A program made the translations under genes and the position numbers. Of a stretch of DNA of 64,000 nt, positions 50,566 to 59,829 are shown one piece after another (within the stretch, counting starts at the first letter, position 1; every line of letters begins with the position of its first letter). The notes below the pieces were generated by a model. It did no database searches and was not told the DNA's origin. It saw only the letters and a program-made list of their open reading frames with translations. The stretch lies in NCBI GenBank assembly GCA_914767715.1, contig OU612072.1, positions 26,474,001 to 26,538,000 of the forward strand. Reading direction: 5' to 3'. The DNA is from Membranipora membranacea (lineage: Eukaryota > Bryozoa > Gymnolaemata > Cheilostomatida > Membraniporidae).

Positions 50566-50600
<35 letters not shown>
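49131..50600 (+). mobile_element. 5'-truncated non-LTR retrotransposon (CR1/L2/Rex1-like)
   Basis: Reverse-transcriptase ORF followed by a short 3' UTR, AATAAA near 50561 and an (ATCA)n tail (about 50566-50600). The 5' end begins abruptly inside the RT domain at the edge of the minisatellite, the usual 5' truncation of LINEs; the endonuclease part is missing. A simple-repeat rather than poly(A) tail fits the CR1/L2/Rex1 group. I could not identify a target-site duplication. Confidence 0.85.
49142..50497 (+). CDS. Reverse transcriptase of the LINE, N-terminally truncated
   Basis: The open frame runs from 49142, with no start of its own, to the TAG stop at 50497, about 451 codons; the first internal Met is at 49361. 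RT blocks appear in order: KGAGPDGLIP and LWKSAVIKPLPK, then DYRPIAITS, LDFSSAFNTI (first catalytic Asp), TGTPQGSVLSPLLF, KYADD (catalytic Asp pair), and the C-terminal PSGRLRHIKYRSS motif typical of L2/Rex1-type elements. There is no frameshift or internal stop, so the insertion may be recent, but without endonuclease and 5' end it cannot mobilise itself. A 145-codon ORF on the other strand (50080-50517) is only its antisense shadow. Confidence 0.88.
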   Translation, partial: RKGAGPDGLIPNVLRICAYQLAPIITKLFNNSIEQHTTPKLWKSAVIKPLPKVTTPTQLKDYRPIAITSCLCKMLERQLKINITKHTAMDSHQFAYRQNRSTQDAVLCLTTTITHFIDKAASNYARCLFLDFSSAFNTIRVEYLIPLLQHLDTRVIGWVTSFLSNRVQQTMVNNQLSAPILTHTGTPQGSVLSPLLFSIYTNRITSKLSNITVLKYADDTCVIGLVGNDLDLCNYFSEINRISKQCTDLDLLLNASKTKEMLFSTQRLKPNTPKLNLDGTNISFCEKVKYLGVDIDNKLRFEDYVHKITGKASQRMYVVKNFMYLSSKPLASMLFKSFVVSLLMYCLPVLHTSIYAKDKKLLRKVFNNAKNLGLDVGDLDTIVKQRTKSIIMCCFSDEDHFIHDFLEKCPSGRLRHIKYRSSWGKDCFLRQMCITLNEILFLKKVHSSIHW

Positions 50601-50601
<1 letters not shown>

Positions 50602-51420
50602 TCAGGGGCCCAGCTGTTTATCACCATTCCAAATGGGTCCGATCGTCTAACTGGAGCATACCATGATGTTCTGGCTGCCACTATGATGGACAAAGTTGTA
50701 CCATGGGATGGTGGTGGTATCTCATTGACATTATGAATGAGTGTATAAAGCCTCTTTTTTATATGGTACTTTGTAGATCTATTTTTCGCAAACACTAGTT
50801 GTTATTTGAAGCTCCTATGATTTGGAGATGTCTGGTTTGCGAAGAAAGGTGCACTAAGCCAACAGTGAATAGATGCGTAGTTGCCACATCACAGAACACA
50901 CATTCTTTCATTGCAAGTTAATGAGCCGCACGAAAACAACCACCTAGTCACTCATCTTGAAATCTACCTCGATCAAGCATTTGCCTGTGAGTGATGAAAG
51001 TCAGTCACAAGTGTGACCTGGAGAAATAACCACTTTTGAGCTTTTCATATTGAGCGGCCTGGTATTGCACTGTAAAATATTGCTTGAGCCACGCGAAGAC
51101 AACCACCACCCCCCCCCAAGCTGTCTTATAAAGATATCTGTTTAAAAGTCTCAAACATAATGAACCATGGTTTGGCAGCCATAATGTGATTGTCATAAGG
51201 TGACCGTGTACCAAATTTCAGATAAGTAGGTCAGAACTTAATGACACAATATTTTATATGTCTTTTTTTGCAGGTTTATGAGCCGCGCGAAAACAACCAC
51301 CCCATTCATTCATCATAAAATCTACCTCCATCAAGCATTTGCCTGGGAGTGATGGCAGTCAGTCACAAGTGTGAGCGGGAGAAATAATTACATTTGAGCT
51401 TTTCATATCGTGCATGCTAT
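50601..51420. other. DNA beyond the LINE with a local direct repeat; no gene
   Basis: 50926-51052 (gagccgcacgaaaacaacca to gagcttttcatat) is repeated at 51279-51410. The same cgaaaacaacc motif occurs in the minisatellite at about 48969, so this stretch and the minisatellite may be parts of one element into which the LINE inserted. Confidence 0.45.
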
Positions 51421-53371
51421 GAGAGAAAAATAACATTTCTTATATATTTACTCATACAAAGGGAGGCGATTGGCTCTAGCTGCACAGTTCGCACTTGTCT
51501 GACCATGGGTGTCAGTACTGGAGAGGGGGATATCAATAATCTCCTAACCAACTCACAAGTCAAGAGTGATTGATAGATAACTAAGTCTGTACCTTCTAGG
51601 TAAACTTCATGGGAATAATGGCTGATGGCTCAAATGAATTGAAAAATTCACCACAGAGATGGATGGGGTAATTTATGAGTTATAATTAGACAAGAAACTG
51701 TGATACCAGTCTATCTTATTGAGAATCCATTCTCTACTAGTTTCCTCCGGTTGGAGATGATGTACTTACTTTGTGTTCTATCTTTACTAAGTAGTATCAC
51801 AGGCCTGGCAATGAATTATAGTTCGTGAAATCGTATCACATCATAACAGGAAAGAGTTGGAATGTTATTGTTTGGTAAATCTGTGGTGAAATTGCCAAAA
51901 AGAAAAAAATATTTCACAAAAACTCTAATATCCACTGGTTAGATATAGATCTGAAAAGGATTTTCCCGGCTACCTAAAGCCTCTAGAAATATTTCAAACA
52001 TCTTCTGTATGCCTGGACTGACTTATAGTATTCGGCAAACTTAAGTTTTCAGTCAATTTGAAAGAAAAATGGATATAGCCACAGATCTCCTGCTGTCTAC
52101 TACTTAACATTTGATTACACAGGGATTACAAACTGATAGTAAAAAAAGGATATGTAATCAATTATCTAGCTCAGATAGTGAGATAGTTACCTTCTTATTA
52201 TTTGACATCAATGATGTGATCATCGTTTGCATCTATTTTAAAACCTGATTTTGATTCATATCTGAGCTATGCAGAATTAAATGAGCACACATTTGCATGG
52301 GTTGCAGCAGAGTTTATTCAGTATACAATAAAAGCCTATGAGGAGTTTTGTAATTATAAAATTGGGATTTTGAGATTGCAAATTTGGTTAGCGCCATGCC
52401 TTAAATGCCTGAGATGCGTTAGCACTATGTATCTTTGTTAACGAAACTGCTTCATTAAATTGCGCTGGCAGAAAGCAATTTCTCAAAAATTTTAAATCAT
52501 AAGAAGTGATTTAGATCATGCATGTCCAACCTTATCTTGGATTTGGCCACAGTCCATCAGTGGCATATTTTTACAAGCAAATGATTCATACTGATAGAAT
52601 GAAACCTAGTTTTCAAATGTTTATGAATGGAAACACTCAACTCACCCTGTTTATAGGATCAATCTGACAATATTTTTCTGCAACTTTAAAGTCACCACTC
52701 AAAGGTAAACTTTTTTATGAAGACTTTTTTTAAACCAGATGATTGGGCAATGGAGACCAATGACCTCTAGTGATATCATTTTACTAATGCTATATCATCA
52801 AACAAAAGTACTAAGTGACCTGAATAAATATGAATTTCATATTTAGATGTTACTCATTAATTGCTAAGAGCTTTAGTGTTGTCAAAAGCACATAACATAA
52901 GAATCACATCTTATCATTGACAGACCTCAAATCTTTTAATACATCTAAGATACAAAAGTCAAGTGAATACATTGCTAACAACGGTTTAGGTAATATACTA
53001 GTGGATATTACATTAAGAGGACTGTTCATTTTCAGCCATGCAAAAATCAGAAATGACAAAGACAGGACATTATCATCGATAGGAAAGGGACGCATGAAAA
53101 TATGATGCGCTCAAGCCTATTGGATTTCAAGAAATAGTTTGTTGGTTGTAGTGATATCTCATTGTATTCTGTAATGAAATCTATTTGAGTAATGTTTGCA
53201 ATCTACTAATCCGTTCTTTTCGCAGGTAAATGTAATGGTATTCTAATGCACCTATTATTTTCAAAGCCAATCTGCCAAAATAATTGAGACTTTACCTGTC
53301 TAGAGAACCACTTGTCAGGGTGTATACATTTACTGCTCTGAAATTCCTCATGCTATATTTATATCTGAGTG

Positions 53372-53480
53372 CGCGCGTGTGACTGTGTGTGTGTGTCTGT
53401 GTGTGTCTGTGCGCATATAAGTTTGGATGTGAGTGTGTGTGTGTGTGTGCATGCGCTTGTCAGTGTGTGTGTGCACTGCC
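53372..53480 (+). repeat. TG microsatellite
   Basis: Imperfect (TG)n; paralogue of 41455-41558. Confidence 0.85.
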
Positions 53481-53663
53481 CATATGTGCTAAACGTTCAC
53501 TTATTGACCTTCCAATGTTGCATACCAGCTTAAGATTCGTGTGGTTTATTAAAAACTTAGGAAATAATATCACTATAGCTAGCTAAAAATTAAATTGTGG
53601 CAAAATTTGGTCCGCATTCTCAAATATTATTCTGAGCAATTATAATAATAATAATTCCGATGA

Positions 53664-53711
53664 CCCAAGAAGAAGTTTGCCCGGTACTAAGGACTCGTAC
53701 TTCTTCTTTGG
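53664..53711. repeat. Hairpin, paralogue of 41745-41792
   Basis: cccaagaagaagt and acttcttctttgg flank the same loop as at 41745, with one arm mismatch. Confidence 0.65.
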
Positions 53712-55162
53712 TCGCATATTAATTATTTTTTATCAATTTTAAGATCAACATGACACATCATAAGCGATTACTGTCAGGAGATACTTTATATTTAGGAAGT
53801 TTGTAATCATAGTCTTATATATACTTTTATAGACACCCAAAGTTATCTCATTCGAAATGTTTTGCACTCAGTGCGAGAAAAAAAAAGACTAGCCTTATGA
53901 CATATTGTTGAATTCCTGAGGGACATAAGTTGCATTGGCTTCATTGTTGATAATGTTAATTTCATTAGCACAGGGTATGTAAATTTTGAGTCCACAGTTA
54001 TTTGATTTTTATGTCAGGTTGGATGTCTCTCTTTATAATCACAAGTCAGCTGCAGCTCTGATAACGGTATGTACTTTTGTATTGAAGCTATCTAACACAG
54101 AGAGAATGTTCAATTTCATGGGGAAGGGTGAGGAATGATGTTCAAAATGATGGTTCATATAGCATTTCAAAAGTGATGGTCAAGGGTTAATGATATTTAA
54201 ATTTAATGACTTGCGACAAATCCTTTCTTAGTTTTTCTTGCTTCTTTTCTCTCAATTAACTGTGCCTGCACATCCCTTACATACTTGACAAACACCTGTG
54301 TCTACGATGGCCAGGGAATATAGGATTTGGTTTTAGCAAGATTCAGGACTCAATGAGTGAAATCAGATTTTAGGCAAATTGGTTTGCCCCTTTTTAATCA
54401 TTGTACACACCTACAGCTTCGATCACTGACTTTATTTGATTAACTACTGCCAACAAACATAAGATATTGTTGTCTGTGTATCACATCTAAATCAGGCATT
54501 AGGAAATACAAGTTAATTCATGCGTTCACCCTGGCAGATAATTTCTGTATTCACCCTCGCAAATACTTTTCTGAAGTAGGAAGTGAGTAAATCATTTATA
54601 CTGATAGGCTGAGTCAATGGTGAGGAAGATTGCTTTGAACTGGCTTTTTATTATGCCGTTAGGGATAGATAATTATGTATATAATATTATTTGGCTGTAA
54701 ATGATTTATCAGTAATTTCTTGTTGCCTTATTGCTTCAATTTGTCTAATAGTTCACGAAGCCCGAAGATTTATGGAAGCGAAAGGCGCAATCAGTCCAGG
54801 ACTCAATATCTAGTCATAGCTGTAGGTGTTCACACTGATCAAAAAAGGGACAAACCAATTAGACCTAAATTACTGGCGATCTCAGCAATAGTTAGGTTGT
54901 GCGCTTACTTTTAATTGGTACACAGTTAGTTGAGAGATAAAAAGTGGAACAGGTTTGACATTAAAATTGAATACCATTAACCCCTGGGCATAACCTTTGC
55001 AATGCTATTGGAACCATCTTCCTTAACATTATACCTCGCCCAGCCCCCTTACCTTGATGGCGAGGCTGCAATTCACTTGCCCGATAAATTTGTGTTTATA
55101 TGCATTTGATAGCACACCTTGTTCATAACTAATCTGAAGATCACTGCAGTTCAAATGAACTT

Positions 55163-55164
55163 TC

Positions 55165-55199
<35 letters not shown>

Positions 55200-55207
55200 C
55201 GACAACA
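55163..55207 (+). repeat. AAC microsatellite
   Basis: About 13 AAC/ACA triplets with one G interruption; on the minus strand it reads as a poly-Leu ORF. Confidence 0.9.
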
Positions 55208-57003
55208 ATTTGTTCTCAAGAACACGCAAAGTGATCAGAGCTTAACCAGCTACTGCTTCCCTTCAAACTCATAATCATCAAATATCTTATCTAAATTAAA
55301 TTGTATACTGGCTTGGCTATGAATTATAGTCTGTCAAATTTACCAACTAGTATCAAATCATAACAGGAAAGACTTGGAATGTTAATGTTAGGTAAATCTG
55401 TAGTGATATTGCCGAAAAAGAAAATATTTTGCAAAAACTTAAATTTCCATTGAATGGATATAGATCTTAAAATGATTTTCATGATGAGACAAAGCCTCTA
55501 GAAATAGCTCAATGATATTGTACTGTTTGACAGTGTATGCCAGGATTGACTCTCGTGTTCGGAGGACTGTAGTTTTTTGTATATTTGAAAAAAATCTAAA
55601 TTAACCGTCGGTGCGAATTGCCTGTAAAACAGTCACAACTGATCTCCTGCTGTCTACTGCTTAAGTTTCAATTACACAAGGTGAGGGGGTAGTTTGATGG
55701 CCAGATGGCAAAATATGTTAGCGCGTTTTCTCTTCACTGCTGCCAGGGGATAGGTGCTGCAGGTGTTGTGGATGGAATCCCGTGGGGAGCTTTCAAATGT
55801 GGATTTTTCCAGTCCGTAGTACTCTCAGGCTGATACCTCTCTTGAAGTCTGAATAGCTCCAAACTTTTGATATGAAGTGGCAATCTCAGCATCGCAACCG
55901 CATTGGCACAGAGTTGGTGCAAACTGATCATCAAAATCAGGGTATGTTACCAATTATCTAGCTAAGTTGTGACATAGCTACCCTCTTACTCGTTGAAAAC
56001 GATGAAGTCATCACCAGTGAATTCATTTAACAACCTGATTTTGATTAATCTCTGAGCTATACAAAATTCAATGAGCAGACTTTTGCATGGGTTGCGGCAG
56101 AATTTATTCAATATACAATAAAAGCCTATGAGAAGTTATTTAATCACAAAATTGAGATGGCGGGATGGCGGGATGGTGAGATGGCAAAATCGGTCAGCGT
56201 CATGCCCAAGGTGCCTGATATACGTTCGCAGTGTGTATTTTTGTTAACGAAACTGCCTTATTAGTTTTCACTGGCGACAGGAAGCAATTTGTCAAAAAGT
56301 CTTAAATCATTAGGAAGTGAGTAAGACGACATTTGACAATATTTTGATCCTACTTTAAAGAACATCAATCTTTTGTCACCGGCAAAAATGTAGTAAATGG
56401 AATACTATAAATCAGTTGGAATTAATCATATCACATATCTAACAATATATAAATTTTCTGCTACATTCATCATTATTCAAGCCCAGATTCATGGAACCAA
56501 TCAGAAATCTTTGCCATAACTAATCCATAAGAAGAAATTAACCATTTATTCAGAGCAAAATAAAAAATTGTCTAATGTATTTACTCATACCAAGGGAGGC
56601 AATCCACTCTGGCTGCACAACTAACAATGGTCAGGGGGTTGGGTCTTTATACTGCATGCAACCGAAAGTAGCCCACCTCTTTTGTTATCCTGAATCGAAC
56701 ATACCTGGTTAGGATGAATGGCTTGCCAGTGCTAAATCTGAAATGACGGACGGCACCGGGAATCGAACCTGGATCTTAAGATCACAAGTCCTCAGCCTTA
56801 ACCGTCAGACAACTTTATTCTCCCAATTTATCACCTTTAACTCTGTTTTGCAGCTTTATGTGTATTATTCCTAGACATAGATTTGCAAACTCTCATGGTA
56901 ACCTATAATGATAGAATAGATTTCAAATTGCTCTCGTAGTATTCAACACCCTTCAGACCGTTATCAATCATGTTTGCAATCACTTACCATCTCTGATAAC
57001 AAA

Positions 57004-57063
57004 ATCTAAGTGCAACGGTGCCACCGAGTAAGAAAATACTCGGTGGCACCGTTGTACTTAGAT
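57004..57063. repeat. Near-perfect hairpin with 27-bp arms
   Basis: Arms 57004-57030 and 57037-57063 pair with one G/T mismatch around agaaaa. The core is caacggtgccaccgagta. The same site in TSR-C and TSR-F flanks (near 14030 and 45375) has only the short caacatcgtgttg. Confidence 0.85.
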
Positions 57064-57800
57064 ATCATGCCAGATTCTGGTTGTTATTTGTTAATATAAG
57101 CTAAGACAATTAAAGGCTTGGCAGCAGAATGAAATCATTCCTATTGTTGATCCAGGATCCAGAGTTTAGATAATATACCTCGTCAGTTTGGTATAAGTGG
57201 TAGTTTGGTATATGTGGTAGTTTGGGTATATGTGGTAGTTTGTGCTGGATAGCTTGGACAGTAGTGTTCTCCTGAAGTGTAATTGTGACTTAATAATGGT
57301 TTATTGGTTACAAAGGGGGTACAGGTACCTATATTTGTTCAGGTTAATCCCAGGGCGATGTCTCTTTGTAGTTGATTATTCAGGATAGTCACATGGCTTA
57401 CCCATCAGTCTCTATACGATTGATTATACATGAACGAATATTTAAATTTTGGCAGTAATAAGTCGAATATTTATATTATTTTTTTGATTGCAATCTGCGA
57501 TAACATACAAACCATCTTCTGACCGTAATGAATTCAGATGTGCTAAGTTGATTCTCTAGAGAAAGTTGGTGTCTCCAATCACAATGAGTGCCTCCTCTGT
57601 CTATACAGCAACAGGCGTTTTCGATTCGATATTTGTGAGCATAAATTGTGATATTATTCGGCATTGCTATTTATAAAATACTAATCATGACCTGTCAGTA
57701 ATTGTTTATGGTGTGTCATTTTGATCTTAGGATTTATTGCAATTATCAGAATGTGGCCAAAGAGGATATCTAGCAAATTTCTCTGACATGTGGATAGATT

Positions 57801-58237
57801 TAGTCTGAGCCCCCAGCCTTTGCCCCCTGTCCGACGGCCCCCCGGAGGGGAAAAAGTCTGAGAACAATGCAGGATTTCGCTGGAGTTGTCTGCTCTTGAG
57901 TGTTATAAGTTAATCAAGGGGAGCACTAAAACTGCAATATCTATTGATTTCTATTCATGCCACCTACTATATTGCTCCAGGTATGAGAGTATTCCAGTCA
58001 GACTCTGGGAAAAGTAGCCTCATGTTTGGGAAATACTCATGAGCAGAGATATTCACTGCCAAGTAATGAAGAAAATGTCAGCCAGAATTTCTTTCATTTT
58101 GAATAAGGGCGGTCATTCATGACATTGACAAAAGGTCATACAATGTGTATTATTGGACCCTAGGCTATATGAAGTAAGATTATTGTAGAAGTAATGAGAG
58201 GAAAAATCCAAGCAAATCCTGCACAGTGCGTAGACTA
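57801..58237. mobile_element. 437-bp MITE in the TSR-G upstream region
   Basis: The flanking direct repeat ggatagatt (57792-57800 and 58238-58246) is a perfect 9-bp target duplication. The ends TAGTCTG and TAGTCTA (reverse complement) form a short terminal inverted repeat. Other copies lack the insert (for example gtgagtagattatttttctc near 7997). An 8-9 bp duplication suggests the hAT superfamily, but the ends are not diagnostic. It lies about 70 bp upstream of the X-box/TATA core. Confidence 0.75.
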
Positions 58238-58283
58238 GGATAGATTAATTTCCTTAATCAAGTTGATTGATTATTGAAATGTT

Positions 58284-58312
58284 ATTACCATGGCAACCAT
58301 AGAGTATATAAA
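58284..58312 (+). promoter_or_regulatory. TSR-G core promoter: X-box plus TATA box
   Basis: attaccatggcaac (58284-58297) and tatataaa (58305-58312) at family spacing. A MITE lies just upstream. Confidence 0.65.
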
Positions 58313-58374
58313 GATCATTCTTTGCATTAGTTAGTATCATTCAAGTGTTGAATTCACAAGAAAGAGCAACTAAA

Positions 58375-59666
58375 ATGGGTGAGTGATCAATACTATTGAC
58401 ATTATTTGAAATAGTACCTAGTTTCATTGTACGATGTTTAAAGTGTATTGTTTGTCATTGGCTTGTCTGGCTCACAAAAAATCTAGCTTCATACCTCTTG
58501 TAAAGTGTATCTTTTTTCTGCAGCTATGACAAAATTGATCCTACTGGCCTTAGTGGCCTTTGTGAGCGCCGAATATTACAAAACAACCACAACATATAAG
58601 CCAAGACAATATGGTAAGTAAAACTATGTCTCAATGAAGCACAGTTACAATAAATGCCATAGAACAATTTCGTTTAGTAAAATCCATAAGAGAGTGTTTG
58701 ATAACGTACATCAACACGTGTTATTTTGATTGTAGTGAGCGAGTGGGCTGCATGGGGAGAATATGGCACCTGCACCAAGTCATGTGGAGGAGGAGAAAGA
58801 TTCAGAACAAGAGAATGTGTGACAAAGGAGGTTTACGGATATGGACATGGAAACAAGGGATGTGTTGGAAGAAGCGAATCCATGCAACGCTGCAACCTGC
58901 AATGCTGCCCAGGTACGAAGTCATTGTACTGTCCTGAAAAAGTCACCAGCTTGTATGTATCTTATATGCATTTGGCTGATATGAAGGGTGTATAGCCAAA
59001 ATGTTGAATAATAACTCTGTGAGATCTGGTTAGATTGTGTAATCTTTTAGGCAGAGGGAGAGAGAGAGGGGCATCGAAGAGAGTGTCATATATTCCCTCC
59101 ATTCGAATGTTTTTCTTATTATTAGTTGATGGAGGATTTTCTGACTGGTCTGAATGGTCTCAGATCTCACACAATTACAAACAAACCAGAACCAGAAGCT
59201 GCAGCAAACCATATCCATCATGTGGTGGAGCTAAGTGCTACGGAGAGGACAGCCAAACCAGAGTCCAAAGTGAGTGAAAATACGTCCATCAACTGAGCGA
59301 AATGGAAGACTATTTAAACTCTATTAGGTTAGCGCTGGTCTTAGTACACACCTACGTGAATCTCAAAGTTAATCCAATATTGCCTCCATGTCATCGAATT
59401 TGTGTGACAACACTCTCGATACTCGAGCTTCAAAAATCACCACCAAAAGCGCTATTGTGAAAACAATTATTGAAAAAACCTGCCCTCAAAATATTACAAA
59501 GAACTGACCTGCCAATAGTGAAACCATTTTATCGATTTTCAATATTCTCACATTCTGTAGTTCAACTGATCGTTGCTTTTGTTTTATAGAGCCTTACTAC
59601 AGGCCAACTACCTACAGCCCACACCGATACAACCCACACCAACAATACAAAGCTGGACACTACTAA
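58375..59666 (+). CDS. TSR-G: secreted two-TSR protein, altered ends
   Basis: Exons are 58375-58378, 58524-58613, 58736-58912, 59126-59269 and 59590-59666, giving 163 residues. Exon 2 is 6 bp shorter than in the other copies, so the signal peptide core reads LILLALVAFVSA and loses the usual AVAC segment; it still looks like a signal peptide. TSR1 (RCNLQCCP) and TSR2 (DWSEW, SQISHNYKQ) are intact. In exon 5 the usual TAA has become AAA, so translation should run on through KAGHY to a TAA at 59664-59666. The tail keeps its Tyr/His character. It belongs to the C/F subgroup. AATAAA is at 59817-59822. The MITE upstream could change its expression (inference). Confidence 0.85.
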
Positions 59667-59816
59667 AACAGGATATACTCTACAGGTAGATGGATCTGCC
59701 ATACTTTGGACTTATTTCCGCCTCAAAGCAGTTTGATTCATTATTATTGTTTGATGTTTTGTTGGTAATGATTATGATTGTTTACCTATTGGTACTTCTC
59801 TCAATTTATTTTATCA

Positions 59817-59822
59817 AATAAA
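59817..59822 (+). terminator. TSR-G polyadenylation signal AATAAA
   Basis: AATAAA about 150 bp past the extended stop, in the family context. Confidence 0.6.
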
Positions 59823-59829
59823 TATATTA

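Larger units (their letters stand above)
51421..58240. repeat. Upstream part of the G unit; no gene seen
   Basis: 51421-52110 matches 39940-40600; about 52840-55560 matches 40900-43633; about 55560-57800 matches the upstream region of TSR-F. It contains a TG microsatellite (53372-53480), an AAC microsatellite (55163-55207), decayed SINE copies (about 55680 and 56155), a 27-bp-arm hairpin (57004-57063) and the MITE at 57801-58237. About 52500-52800 has no recognised counterpart. Confidence 0.6.

Noticed and set aside
55029-55229. Poly-Leu ORF
   Set aside because: It comes from the AAC microsatellite read on the minus strand.
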